From Emergencia sp. 1XD21-10 (lineage in GTDB: Bacteria; Bacillota; Clostridia; Peptostreptococcales; Anaerovoracaceae), in assembly GCF_009936045.1 (NCBI RefSeq), contig NZ_QWEQ01000004.1, positions 1 through 64,000 on the forward strand: a stretch of DNA of 64,000 nt, given 5' to 3'. This document shows, in pieces, positions 54,513 to 64,000 of this stretch; position 1 is the stretch's first letter; each line of letters opens with the position of its first letter. The position numbers and the translations under genes are program-made. The notes beneath the pieces were generated by a model. The model was not told the origin of the DNA and did not search any database. It saw only the letters and a program-made list of their open reading frames with translations.

Positions 54513-54745
54513 TATTTCTATGAACAATGTTGTGCAGACTGTTCTTTTTTAGCCAATATGCACAACTTTATCTCGCTTACATCTTTAAGAGTTGTGCATA
54601 GGTTAATAGACCTCACTATTTTACACAACAGCTGCACGAATTTACTATGTAAAGATTATTTCCGGGCTAAAAAGTTGTGCTAATTTAGTGTATTATTAAC
54701 TGTCTACAAAACTCTTCTCTGATTAAACTCACAAAAGTTGTGTAT
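54463..54745. repeat. Element C: alternating AGTTGTG repeat
   Basis: The word AGTTGTG or its complement occurs about eight times in 54463-54745, mostly alternating in orientation. The first pair forms the terminator above. TATGCACAACT (54557-54567) and AGTTGTGCATA (54590-54600) form a perfect 11-bp inverted repeat. Single words lie near 54529, 54624, 54673 and 54735. The gap between the two convergent genes holds no other recognisable feature. Confidence 0.75.
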
Positions 54746-54762
54746 CATCTCTACATATCTCT

Positions 54763-55545
54763 TTACCTGCAAAACTCTTCAATAATCTTGTCTATGAGCT
54801 GCGTATTAATATTCCCGTATATATCTTCAAAAGTAAAAATAATATCTTCCCACGGCTTGAATCCGTTCTCTAAGTAAAACTTAACTTTCCACATGACATC
54901 TTCCATATATTCAGCGTTTCCTATCATTCCAAAATGCTCAAGAATCTTAATACGATTTTCACTTTTTACTAAAATCCTAAAGTCAGGAACAATTATTTTT
55001 CCATTAATTTTTATGACTTCTTCATACCTATATTCGATTTTCTTTGTAAAGAAAATATTTGAAATAATGGCTTCAGATTTTGATCTGACAAAATCACCTT
55101 TTAAAGTCTGATGAACCAAATGTTCTGAGTATTTCTGACTTCTTTCATATTTACTACTACCCCAGCTAGAAGAATTTTGTTTGCTTAAATTAAAATAATC
55201 GATTGGCATTTCTCTATAAGCTTTCGGTGACTGTGTCATCATCTCTTCTAAGTTTATCGATATGTACTCCTGTCCTATTTTCTGAAGAAGCTTCTGATTT
55301 GAATCAATTCTCTTCAGTGCTTCTTCTAAATAGTATCGTTTCTGTAAATCTTTTACTACTTCATTTTCTCCACTGCCCAAATACTTCCGCTCTCCATTTG
55401 ACAGGTGAAAATAGTAAGGCTTTCCTTTTACAGTATTAACCGAAAGTTTTCCTTCCGGTAAACGCTTCAACTCTTTCCGATAACGCTTTGCAAGCTCGCT
55501 TTGATATTCTAGTTCTTTTTCTGCATATAATTTACTATTATACAA
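54763..55545 (-). CDS. Nuclease-like orphan, possible PD-(D/E)XK fold
   Basis: 260 residues. An N-terminal charged helical part has a KGKPYYFHLSNGERKYLG hairpin. The C-terminal half contains SKSEAIISNIFF, YRYEEVIKINGKIIVPDFRI, KILEHFGM and WKVKFYLENGF. The order Glu, Asp (PDF), Glu (LEHFG), Lys resembles restriction-endonuclease-like folds, but I infer this from spacing only. There is no partner methylase. It is AT-rich compared with its neighbours, which suggests transfer, and lies directly beside element C. Confidence 0.6.
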   Translation of the reverse strand: MYNSKLYAEKELEYQSELAKRYRKELKRLPEGKLSVNTVKGKPYYFHLSNGERKYLGSGENEVVKDLQKRYYLEEALKRIDSNQKLLQKIGQEYISINLEEMMTQSPKAYREMPIDYFNLSKQNSSSWGSSKYERSQKYSEHLVHQTLKGDFVRSKSEAIISNIFFTKKIEYRYEEVIKINGKIIVPDFRILVKSENRIKILEHFGMIGNAEYMEDVMWKVKFYLENGFKPWEDIIFTFEDIYGNINTQLIDKIIEEFCR

Positions 55546-55641
55546 TATATTACCATCTCCTTTCTGTTATAATTTTCACTATACTGCTGTTGTATGGGGA
55601 AATCAATGGTAATTTTCAATCTGCCTACAAGTTTTATTCAT

Positions 55642-55678
55642 AAAAAAACTGCGCACTTGCTTTTGAAACAAATGCGCA
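55642..55678 (-). terminator. Terminator of ilvA
   Basis: TGCGCATTTG and CAAGTGCGCA form a 10-bp stem on the minus strand followed by seven T. Confidence 0.88.
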
Positions 55679-55697
55679 ATCCTTCTTTTTCACGTTT

Positions 55698-56909
55698 TTA
55701 CATCATTACGCTTATGACTTTTGGATTATATCCGCCAGCAGCCAGCGCTTCAATGATTTTTTTCTTATGGTCAGGACCGAATGCCTCAATGGTAATTTTC
55801 AGTTCCACTGCCGCATTTCTATTGGTGCTGACAAACTGATTATGATCCAGTCTGATAACATTGCCCTGCTCTTTGGCGATAATACTTGCTACATTAACGA
55901 GCTCACCTGGCTTGTCCGGCAAAAGCGTAGATACGGAAAAGATTCGCTCTCTATGAATCAGTCCGTGCTGTACTACCGAAGACATGGTTATAATGTCCAT
56001 ATTGCCACCGCTGAGAATGGAAACAATTTTCTTTCCTTTTACCTTCAGGTGCTTCAGTGCAGCCACCGTCAAAAGTCCGGAGTTTTCTACAACCATCTTG
56101 TGATTTTCTACCATATCCAGGAAAGCTACCACCAATTCATCGTCCTCTACTGTAATGATATCATCGATGTTTTCTTTAAGGTAAGGAAAAATACTGACAC
56201 CCGGCGTTTTCACAGCTGTACCGTCAGCAATTGTACTGATTGTAGGCAGAGTTACTGGCTCACCAGCTTTCAGCGAAGCCTGCAGGCAGTTTGCACCTGC
56301 CGGTTCAACGGCAATAACTTTAATCTTTGGATTCAGCATTTTAGCCAGCGTTGATACGCCAGTCGCAAGACCGCCGCCGCCAACAGGAACCAGGATATAA
56401 TCCACTATAGGCAATTCTTTAATGATTTCCATAGCGATGGTTCCTTGACCTGTTGCTACTGCTGGATCATCAAAGGGATGAATAAAAGTATATCCTTTCT
56501 CCTCCGCCAGCTGCTTTGCATGGGCTGCAGCCTCGTCATAAACATCACCGTAGAGAACCACTTCCGCACCATAGCTCTTTGTACGGTTCACTTTCATCAA
56601 AGGCGTAGTAGTCGGCATAACGATAACCGCTTTACAGCCATAAGCCTTTGCCGCATAAGCAACCCCCTGGGCATGATTGCCAGCAGAAGCTGTAATCAAC
56701 CCCTTTGCACGTTCTTCGTCTGTTAATGTACTAATTTTATAATACGCGCCTCGAATTTTGTATGCACCGGTCACCTGCATATTTTCCGGCTTCAAATAGA
56801 CTTTATTTCCGGTCTGTTCACTGAAATAGTCACTGTAAAGCAAATTAGTCGCTACCGCAACTTTCTTTACGACCTCCGTCGCCTGCTCAAATTTATCTAA
56901 TGTTAACAT
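55698..56909 (-). CDS. ilvA: Threonine ammonia-lyase (threonine dehydratase)
   Basis: PLP enzyme making 2-oxobutanoate from threonine, the first step towards isoleucine. It has the PLP lysine in QVTGAYKIRGAYYKI, SAGNHAQGVAYAAK, VPVGGGGLATG (phosphate loop) and SGGNMD. A C-terminal ACT-like domain (about 325-403) is present. At 403 aa it belongs to the shorter single-ACT class. This class includes catabolic and biosynthetic members; the ilv context favours biosynthesis. It is transcribed from its own promoter, separated from ilvD by element B copy 2. Confidence 0.93.
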   Translation of the reverse strand: MLTLDKFEQATEVVKKVAVATNLLYSDYFSEQTGNKVYLKPENMQVTGAYKIRGAYYKISTLTDEERAKGLITASAGNHAQGVAYAAKAYGCKAVIVMPTTTPLMKVNRTKSYGAEVVLYGDVYDEAAAHAKQLAEEKGYTFIHPFDDPAVATGQGTIAMEIIKELPIVDYILVPVGGGGLATGVSTLAKMLNPKIKVIAVEPAGANCLQASLKAGEPVTLPTISTIADGTAVKTPGVSIFPYLKENIDDIITVEDDELVVAFLDMVENHKMVVENSGLLTVAALKHLKVKGKKIVSILSGGNMDIITMSSVVQHGLIHRERIFSVSTLLPDKPGELVNVASIIAKEQGNVIRLDHNQFVSTNRNAAVELKITIEAFGPDHKKKIIEALAAGGYNPKVISVMM

Positions 56910-56944
56910 CTTCTGTTTTCCTTTCCAAAAAATCTCTAGGAATT

Positions 56945-56973
56945 ATTATACTCCTTGTGTGTATGCACTGCAA
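56945..56973 (-). promoter_or_regulatory. Promoter of ilvA
   Basis: TTGCAG (56968-56973), 17-bp spacer, TATAAT (56945-56950), about 36 bp before the start codon. Confidence 0.75.
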
Positions 56974-57031
56974 GGAAAAACTGTATTCCGTCACGGCAAG
57001 CCTGTGAAAAATGGTCATCGTGATTTCTGCT

Positions 57032-57280
57032 CGAATTCATATGTAAAGCAGCCACTTTATTGCCAATATTGACAGAAATCAAAAAAAGTGTCAATCCTGT
57101 CAATGTTTTTACGGTGAAACATTGACAAAATTGACAGATTCTCGTTTTTTTGTCAACATTGGCAATATTTAAGCCATCCTAGGTAAGAATTCAGCCTGTT
57201 TATTGACAAAATCTCGTAAATTAACGAAATTTGTCAATGTAAAATAGAAAAAAGCGTTCATGCCTTCCCGTGTTCCATAC
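57032..57280. repeat. Element B, copy 2: dispersed TTGACA/TGTCAA hairpin repeat
   Basis: Second copy of the repeat at 36201-36450, in the same orientation. The hairpin core (TTGCCAATATTGACA outer end, TGTCAATCCTGTCAA inner arm) and the downstream TTGACA and TGTCAA words are retained with scattered substitutions. Several changes fall in paired positions (for example TTGACAAAATTGACA in one inner arm). It lies upstream of the ilvA promoter. The rest of the gap, 57281-57404, holds a GC-rich hairpin (AACGGGGT/ACCCTGTT) past the ilvD stop. Confidence 0.85.
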
Positions 57281-57404
57281 CACAGATACCAATCCCACCT
57301 TTCCATAAAGTAAAACTTTGGGATGGGTGTCCAGAAACCTTGTTGCCCCGGACAATCACAACAGGGTCATTGCTTCTGCAACAACCCCGTTATTATCAAT
57401 CAGG

Positions 57405-59075
57405 TTAGTCTTCCAGCATGACTGCACCTTTGTTGGACGGTGCAACCATCTTAGAATATCTGTAAAGCCAGCCGCTCTTTACATTCGGTTCGCGCGGCAC
57501 ATAAGTTTCACGCCGTTTTGCAAATTCTTCCTCTGAAACTTTCGCATTAACACTGGAGTTTGGAATATCGATTTCGATGATATCGCCTTCCTTAAGCAGT
57601 CCGATTTCGCCGTCGCTGGCAGCTTCCGGACAAACGTGACCGATAGAAGCACCACGGCTTGCACCGCTGAATCTACCGTCTGTAATCAGTGCTACGGTTT
57701 TATCCAGCTTCATCCCGGCAAGGGCACTGGTCGGATTGAGCATTTCTCGCATGCCCGGACCGCCCTTTGGACCCTCATAGCGGATTACGACTACGTCGCC
57801 GTCTACAATCTTTCCGTTGTAAATTGCATCAATGGCGTCTTCTTCACAGTCAAAAACTCTTGCCGGACCACTGTGGGTCAGCATTTCCGGTGCGACTGCA
57901 CTTTTCTTAACAACACAGCCGTCCTTTGCGATGTTGCCCCAAAGAATAGCAAGTCCGCCTGTTTCGCTGTACGGATTGTCAGAAGGACGCATTGCGCCCG
58001 AATCCAGCGAACCTTTTCCTTCAATATTTTCACCTACGGTTTTTCCGTTTGCGGTCAAAAGTGTCGTATCGATGAGACCTTTTTTGGAAAGTTCAGCAAG
58101 AACACCCTGCACACCGCCTGCGTTATTCAGGTCATGCATGTGTGTGCCGCCAGCAGGCGCCAGATGACACAGATTCGGTGTCTTTGCACTCATTTCGTTG
58201 AACAACTCCAGATTCAGTTCTACCCCTGCTTCGTGAGCAATTGCCAAAAGGTGCAATACGCTGTTTGAAGAACAGCCCAGCGCCATATCGCAGGCAAGAG
58301 CGTTTCTGATTGCCTTTTCGTTTACAATATCTCTGGCCTTAATATCTTTTTCAACCAGGTTCATGATTGCCATACCTGCGTGCTTTGCAATCATCATTCT
58401 GCCGCTGTGTACAGCCGGAACTGTGCCGTTGCCCGGCAGTGCGATGCCCAGCGCTTCGCATAGACAGTTCATGCTGTTTGCCGTATACATACCGGAGCAG
58501 GAACCGCAGCCCGGACAGGTATTCTGTTCAAATTCCAGCAGCCCTTCATCATCGATGATATCCGCTTTGCGAGCGCCGACTGCCTCAAACATCTTGGAAA
58601 GAGATGTCTCTACACCGCCTACAAGTCCGCTCATCATAGGACCTCCGGAGCAAACCACAGTTGGAATGTTCAGACGCAGTGCGCCCATCAGCATGCCTGG
58701 TACGATTTTGTCGCAGTTCGGAACCAAAACCAGACCATCAAACTGATGCGCATTTGCCATAGTTTCTACGCTGTCTGCAATCAGTTCCCGGCTTGCCAGA
58801 GAATATTTCATACCGATATGCCCCATAGCAATACCATCACAAACACCGATAGCAGGCACCATAATCGGTGTGCCACCTGCCATTCTGACACCAGCTTTTA
58901 CTGCTTCGGTCACTTTATCTAAATGCATATGTCCGGGAACTATCTCACTGTGTGCAGAAACCACACCAATCAGCGGACGTTCCAGTTCTTCTTTCGTGTA
59001 ACCCATAGCATAAAAAAGGCTTCGCATCGGAGCCTTTTCTACGCCTCTGGTTACGTTATCACTTCTTCTTGACAT
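57405..59075 (-). CDS. ilvD: Dihydroxy-acid dehydratase
   Basis: Iron-sulfur dehydratase making the 2-keto acids of valine and isoleucine. Signatures are [48 protein letters not shown] (cluster cysteines), [12 protein letters not shown] and [17 protein letters not shown]. The length, 556 aa, is typical. It is the last gene of ilvBNCD, 18 bp after ilvC. Confidence 0.97.
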   Translation of the reverse strand: MSRRSDNVTRGVEKAPMRSLFYAMGYTKEELERPLIGVVSAHSEIVPGHMHLDKVTEAVKAGVRMAGGTPIMVPAIGVCDGIAMGHIGMKYSLASRELIADSVETMANAHQFDGLVLVPNCDKIVPGMLMGALRLNIPTVVCSGGPMMSGLVGGVETSLSKMFEAVGARKADIIDDEGLLEFEQNTCPGCGSCSGMYTANSMNCLCEALGIALPGNGTVPAVHSGRMMIAKHAGMAIMNLVEKDIKARDIVNEKAIRNALACDMALGCSSNSVLHLLAIAHEAGVELNLELFNEMSAKTPNLCHLAPAGGTHMHDLNNAGGVQGVLAELSKKGLIDTTLLTANGKTVGENIEGKGSLDSGAMRPSDNPYSETGGLAILWGNIAKDGCVVKKSAVAPEMLTHSGPARVFDCEEDAIDAIYNGKIVDGDVVVIRYEGPKGGPGMREMLNPTSALAGMKLDKTVALITDGRFSGASRGASIGHVCPEAASDGEIGLLKEGDIIEIDIPNSSVNAKVSEEEFAKRRETYVPREPNVKSGWLYRYSKMVAPSNKGAVMLED

Positions 59076-59093
59076 AATAACTGTAACCTTTCT

Positions 59094-60095
<1,002 letters not shown>

Positions 60096-60110
60096 CTATC
60101 TCCTTTAAAA

Positions 60111-60617
60111 TTAATTATCTTTTTTTGCGGTATTGCCTTCAATGCCGGTAATACCAGTTCTGCAGACTTCCAGCACATTGTATTCAGCAATAACCTTCAT
60201 AAACCCGTCGATTTTCTCCGGTGTTCCGGTCAACTCGATAATCATACTGTCTCTGGAAAGATCTACAATCTTGCCTCTGTAAATATCTACGATTTCCTTG
60301 ATTCCAGCACGCTGTGCCGGTGCTGCTTCAACTTTCAGCAGCAGCAGTTCTCTATAAAGGCTGTATTCCTGATCTAAAATATAGATTTCTTTTACTACCT
60401 CCAGCTTTTCAGTCTGGGTGATAATCTGCTGCATAGACTGTTCAGTCGCACTGAATACGATGGTAATTCTGGACAGGGTCGGATCATTGGTTGCAGACAC
60501 TGTCAAAGAATCAATATTAAATCCTCTTCTGCCGAAAAGGCTGACAACTTTCGTCAATACGTTTGCCTGATTCAGGACAAGAACGCTGACGATTTCTCTC
60601 TTTAATGGTTTATGCAT
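60111..60617 (-). CDS. ilvN: Acetolactate synthase small subunit
   Basis: Regulatory subunit that raises activity of IlvB and confers feedback inhibition by valine. It has an N-terminal ACT domain (VSVLVLNQANVLTKVVSLFGRRGFNIDSL) and a C-terminal domain (KIVDLSRDSMIIELTGTPEKIDGFM). The length of 168 aa is normal. It starts 12 bp after ilvB. Confidence 0.96.
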   Translation of the reverse strand: MHKPLKREIVSVLVLNQANVLTKVVSLFGRRGFNIDSLTVSATNDPTLSRITIVFSATEQSMQQIITQTEKLEVVKEIYILDQEYSLYRELLLLKVEAAPAQRAGIKEIVDIYRGKIVDLSRDSMIIELTGTPEKIDGFMKVIAEYNVLEVCRTGITGIEGNTAKKDN

Positions 60618-60629
60618 TGCGTTCCCTCC

Positions 60630-62291
60630 CTAGTCAATAATCATATCTTCAACGGTTTTACCGTTTGGAATCATCGGAAGCACTCTTTCCTCTCTGGAAA
60701 TGGTGCAGTCAATCCAAACCGGGCCTTCTTCCTTCAGAGCCTGCTCCATTGCGGCCTTCAGTTCTTCTACAGAATCCGCACGGAATCCCTTTGCGCCAAA
60801 GGCTTCTGCCAGTTTTACAAAGTCGGTCTTCCTTTCCGGTGTGGTGTTGGAATAACGCTTATCATAGAATAGAGTCTGCCACTGGTAAACCATACCCAGC
60901 ACCTTGTTGTTCATGATTATGGTGATAATTGGCAAGTTCTGACTTACTGCAGTACATGCCTCATTCAGGTTCATATGGAAAGAACCGTCGCCTGTAATAT
61001 GTATCACTCTGTCATTAGGACAAGCCAGCTTTGCACCGATTGCTGCGCCATAGCCAAAGCCCATGGTGCCCAGTCCGCCGCTTGTTAGGAACTTCTTCGC
61101 CTTATTATGTCTGATATACTGCGCTGACCACATCTGATGCTGACCTACGTCAGTTACATAAATGGTGTTTTCATCGGTCATATCGCAGAGAGTATCGATA
61201 ATATCTTTCGGGTGCAGCTCGCATTCGCCGGATCTGACCACTTTTGCGGTATTTCTCCAAGTGAGAACCTCCTGGTGCCAGGACTCATGTTTCTGTGCCT
61301 TTACTTCAGGCAGTGCGCGAATCAAAAATTCCTTTACATCGCCGACACAGCACTTATCAATCATAACGTTCTTGTTGATTTCACTGCGGTCGATGTCAAC
61401 CTGTACAATCTTTGCTCTGCGGCCGAATTTCTCTGGTGTCAAAGCTACACGGTCAGAGAATCTTGCTCCCAGTGTAATAACCAAATCAGCCTGGTCGATT
61501 GCTCTGTTTGCTGCTGCGGTTCCGTGCATACCTACAAGACCAAGATTCAGCTCATGGTCGTAGCCGATTACACCAGCCGCCATCAAGGTGTATGTCGCAG
61601 GAATATCTGCTTTCTCCAAAAATTCAACTACTTCCTTCTCTGCGCCTGAAGCAACTACACCGCCGCCAATATATGCAACCGGTCTTTCTGCCTCATTAAC
61701 CATAGCAACAATTGCATCAATGTCTTCCTTGTCCATCTGCGGCACCGGTTTCAGCTGAAGCGGTGGTTTATTTGTATATTCAATGCTCGCAGCAGTTACG
61801 TCCTTCGTAATGTCCACGAGGACAGGACCCTTTCTCCCGCTGTTTGCAATCTTGAAAGCTTCTCGAAGTGCTGGTTCAAGATCTTCTATCCTGTTTACGA
61901 AGAAATTGTGCTTCGTAATAGGAAGCGTGACACCGGTAATACTGATTTCCTGGAATGCGTCTCTTCCGATTAAGGAATCGGCAACATTGGCTGTAATGGC
62001 AACCATTGGAATACTGTCCATAAATGCTGTCGCTATGCCGGTGACCAGATTGGTTGCCCCCGGTCCGCTAGTGGAAAAAACTACACCAGTTTTGCCTGTG
62101 GCTCTGGCATAGCCATCAGCCGCATGGGAAGCACCCTGTTCGTGGGCAGTGAGTACATGCTTAACCCTGTCGCTATACTTATAAAGTTCATCAAAGATAT
62201 TCAGTGCAGTGCCGCCTGGATATCCAAATACAGTATCAACGCCATGATCGAGCAATACTTCTATCACCACTTGTGATCCTGTCAATTTCAT
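60630..62291 (-). CDS. ilvB: Acetolactate synthase large subunit
   Basis: ThDP-dependent catalytic subunit forming acetolactate or acetohydroxybutyrate. It has VFGYPGGTALNIFDEL, the catalytic Glu in HEQGASHAADGYARATGK, GPGATNLVTGIATAFMDS, and the ThDP/Mg motif GDGSFHMNLNEACTA through NNKVLGMVYQWQ. The length, 553 aa, is normal. GGAGAGAG precedes the ATG. It is the first gene of ilvBNCD, divergent from leuA. Confidence 0.97.
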   Translation of the reverse strand: MKLTGSQVVIEVLLDHGVDTVFGYPGGTALNIFDELYKYSDRVKHVLTAHEQGASHAADGYARATGKTGVVFSTSGPGATNLVTGIATAFMDSIPMVAITANVADSLIGRDAFQEISITGVTLPITKHNFFVNRIEDLEPALREAFKIANSGRKGPVLVDITKDVTAASIEYTNKPPLQLKPVPQMDKEDIDAIVAMVNEAERPVAYIGGGVVASGAEKEVVEFLEKADIPATYTLMAAGVIGYDHELNLGLVGMHGTAAANRAIDQADLVITLGARFSDRVALTPEKFGRRAKIVQVDIDRSEINKNVMIDKCCVGDVKEFLIRALPEVKAQKHESWHQEVLTWRNTAKVVRSGECELHPKDIIDTLCDMTDENTIYVTDVGQHQMWSAQYIRHNKAKKFLTSGGLGTMGFGYGAAIGAKLACPNDRVIHITGDGSFHMNLNEACTAVSQNLPIITIIMNNKVLGMVYQWQTLFYDKRYSNTTPERKTDFVKLAEAFGAKGFRADSVEELKAAMEQALKEEGPVWIDCTISREERVLPMIPNGKTVEDMIID

Positions 62292-62343
62292 ACTCTCTCT
62301 CCTTTTCTTTAGAATCTTATGGGCATTCTTTCGCCCTTATATT

Positions 62344-62371
62344 ATTATAGCCGCAAGTATGTAAATGTCAA
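62344..62371 (-). promoter_or_regulatory. Promoter of ilvBNCD
   Basis: Consensus TTGACA (62366-62371) and TATAAT (62344-62349) with a 16-bp spacer. The leader to ilvB is only about 45 nt and has no T-box, so control is probably at initiation, for example by CodY. Confidence 0.88.
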
Positions 62372-62382
62372 CACTTTTTTTC

Positions 62383-62415
62383 AATATTTTTTGTTGTAAT
62401 CCAACAAAAAATATT
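62383..62415. promoter_or_regulatory. 14-bp perfect inverted repeat between ilvB and leuA
   Basis: AATATTTTTTGTTG and CAACAAAAAATATT flank a 5-nt centre, upstream of both divergent promoters. It is a candidate operator. It does not match the CodY box well. Confidence 0.5.
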
Positions 62416-62448
62416 TTCAATTATTTTGTGAAAACACAAATTTTACTG

Positions 62449-62477
62449 TTGACAATTATGACTTTATCCTTTATATT
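62449..62477 (+). promoter_or_regulatory. Promoter of leuA
   Basis: TTGACA (62449-62454), 17-bp spacer, TATATT (62472-62477). It starts the T-box leader. Confidence 0.8.
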
Positions 62478-62489
62478 ATTAAATAGCTG

Positions 62490-62747
62490 AAATTTACGTC
62501 TGCCAAGACGGGAATAAGCTATAATGTTGGTTTTGCAGAGAGCGGCGTTTGGTGAAAGTCCGTAAACCTTTTATAGTGTCTCACCCCCGAGCAGCGTTCA
62601 AAGAGTGGGCGCGCACTTTTCTACATTATATATAGAAAAAGCGTGTCAAAAAGAGTGGTACCGCGGAAACAAGGTTCTTACATCAATGTAACAAGTTTTC
62701 GTCTCTTTTGCGGTTTGGAAAAATCGTCAAAAGAGACGATTTTTTAT
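62490..62747 (+). promoter_or_regulatory. T-box riboswitch, leucine-specific
   Basis: The T-box core TGGTACCGCG is at 62656-62665. A CTC leucine specifier codon followed by A is at 62580-62582 within the stem I region. The terminator pairs CGTCTCTTTTG (62700) with CAAAAGAGACG (62728), followed by a T run. The T in TGGT would pair with A73, as in tRNA-Leu. Uncharged tRNA-Leu should favour the antiterminator and switch leuA on. The exact 5' end and stem I folding were not computed. Confidence 0.9.
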
Positions 62748-62802
62748 GCCCTAACCGCTAAGCTACTTTCCTACACTGATATACAAACGGAGGTATTACA
62801 AC

Positions 62803-64000
62803 ATGAAAAACTTTGAAAAGTACAGACCCGGCTACTTTACGCCGCCGATGGACATTTCTCAGATGGAATGGCCGAAAAAAGATCACATTGAAAAAGCGCC
62901 GATGTGGTGCAGCGTTGACCTACGCGATGGAAACCAGGCGCTGGTCGTTCCCATGAGCCTGGAAGAAAAATTGGATTTTTTCCAGTATTTGGTTTCCCTC
63001 GGCTTTAAAGAAATCGAAATTGGCTTCCCTGCCGCGTCCGAAACTGAATATGAATTCACCCGTACTCTGATTGAAAAGAATTTGATTCCCGACGACGTGA
63101 CCGTACAGGTGCTGACTCAGTCCAGAAAGCACATCATCGACAAAACCTTTGAAGCCCTCCGCGGCGCAAAGAAAGCGATTGTACATTTATATAACTCCAC
63201 TTCCTTTGCCCAAAGGCAGCAGGTGTTCCGGGCTTCCGAAGAAGAGATTATTCAAATTGCCAAAGATGGTGCAGTGCTGATGAATGAATACGCGACAAAA
63301 TTCCCAGAGACGAAATTCCAATTCGAGTATTCTCCGGAAAGTTTTACAGGAACGGAAATTGAGTTCGCAGAACGAATCTGCAACGAAGTCATCGACATCT
63401 GGCAGCCGACAGCGGATAATAAAGTCATCATCAACCTGCCAGCTACTGTGCAGATGTCTATGCCGCACGTTTATGCGAACCAGATTGAATACATGAGCAA
63501 ACATTTACATAACAGAGAAAACGTTCTCATCTCCCTGCACCCACACAACGACAGAGGCACCGGCGTTGCCGATGCTGAACTGGGGCTTTTGGCAGGCGGT
63601 GACAGAATTGAGGGTACCCTCTTCGGAAACGGTGAACGCACCGGCAATGTAGATATTATCACCATTGCCATGAATATGTTTACCCACGGTATCGATCCTT
63701 GTCTGGACTTTTCCAATATGCCAGAAGTTGTAGAGAAGTACGAAGAATATACCGGCATGCACGTTGATCCGCGTCAGCCTTACGGCGGCGAACTGGTCTT
63801 CGCGGCGTTCTCCGGCTCTCACCAGGATGCGATTTCCAAGGGCATGAAATGGAGAGAAGAAACAGATCCAAACAGATGGACGGTACCTTATCTGCCAATT
63901 GACCCCCATGATGTAGGCAGAGCCTACGACGGCGACGTCATCAGAATCAACAGCCAGTCCGGCAAAGGCGGCGTTGCCTATATTCTGGAACATAACTTCG
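62803..64000 (+). CDS. leuA: 2-isopropylmalate synthase (5' part, cut by window end)
   Basis: Condenses acetyl-CoA with 2-ketoisovalerate, the first leucine-specific step. 399 codons are visible and the frame is still open at the edge. Motifs are [11 protein letters not shown] (metal Asp), [52 protein letters not shown] (metal His pair and catalytic loop) and [10 protein letters not shown]. The sequence follows the LeuA type found in actinobacteria and some Clostridia, with an N-terminal [18 protein letters not shown] extension. GGAGG precedes the ATG. Confidence 0.95.
   Translation, partial: MKNFEKYRPGYFTPPMDISQMEWPKKDHIEKAPMWCSVDLRDGNQALVVPMSLEEKLDFFQYLVSLGFKEIEIGFPAASETEYEFTRTLIEKNLIPDDVTVQVLTQSRKHIIDKTFEALRGAKKAIVHLYNSTSFAQRQQVFRASEEEIIQIAKDGAVLMNEYATKFPETKFQFEYSPESFTGTEIEFAERICNEVIDIWQPTADNKVIINLPATVQMSMPHVYANQIEYMSKHLHNRENVLISLHPHNDRGTGVADAELGLLAGGDRIEGTLFGNGERTGNVDIITIAMNMFTHGIDPCLDFSNMPEVVEKYEEYTGMHVDPRQPYGGELVFAAFSGSHQDAISKGMKWREETDPNRWTVPYLPIDPHDVGRAYDGDVIRINSQSGKGGVAYILEHNF

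Overview
The window looks like a chromosomal segment of a spore-forming, low-to-mid GC Clostridia (Bacillota). Evidence: Gram-positive gene orders (priA-def-fmt-rsmB-prpC-prkC-rsgA-rpe; comM-dprA-topA-hslV-hslU-codY), CodY, a YunB-type sporulation protein, a PASTA-domain kinase, strong AGGAGG ribosome-binding sites, and a leucine T-box. The family cannot be fixed from sequence alone; Anaerovoracaceae-like Clostridia are a guess. No rRNA genes, insertion sequences, prophage genes or CRISPR arrays were seen.

Layout. 1-3.1 kb: class A penicillin-binding protein (+). 3.2-14.5 kb: housekeeping run on the minus strand covering pentose phosphate, ribosome assembly, PASTA kinase/phosphatase, initiator-tRNA formylation and deformylation, replication restart, asparagine synthesis and queuosine. 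14.7-18.6 kb: radical SAM protein, a modular secreted glucosaminidase-like protein and thymidine kinase. 18.8-20.4 kb: one 15-gene tRNA operon with a consensus promoter and a terminator. 20.5-31 kb: yigZ, hflX, yunB, codY, hslUV, topA, dprA, comM, yraN. 31-36.5 kb: MerR regulator, ilvE, a DUF815 ATPase and a decayed signalling/membrane-peptide patch. 36.5-41.1 kb: an isoaspartyl dipeptidase and YfcC-type transporter with a sigma-54 promoter and their likely sigma-54 activator. 41.2-46.1 kb: ABC exporter with its two-component system. 46.5-50.2 kb: AT-rich accessory locus with a LytTR response regulator, an AgrC-like kinase broken at a G7 tract, several small peptides, a secreted protein and an orphan. 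50.4-55.5 kb: aldo/keto reductase, lipoprotein, ABC exporter and a nuclease-like orphan. 55.7-64 kb: branched-chain amino acid genes ilvA, ilvDCNB and divergent leuA (cut by the window end).

How it fits together. Branched-chain amino acid metabolism is a strong theme. CodY (a BCAA/GTP sensor in other Firmicutes), ilvE, ilvBNCD, ilvA and T-box-controlled leuA are all within 41 kb.

The most unusual feature is a set of five gene-free stretches of about 200-350 bp near 31.2, 36.3, 46.3, 54.6 and 57.1 kb. Each is built from one short word repeated in alternating orientation, and the word differs between elements (TGTGCATATTT, TTGACA, TCTGACCGT, AGTTGTG). Two of them (36.2 and 57.0 kb) are copies of the same roughly 250-bp repeat, with a 44-bp-arm hairpin. 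I cannot assign them to a known family.
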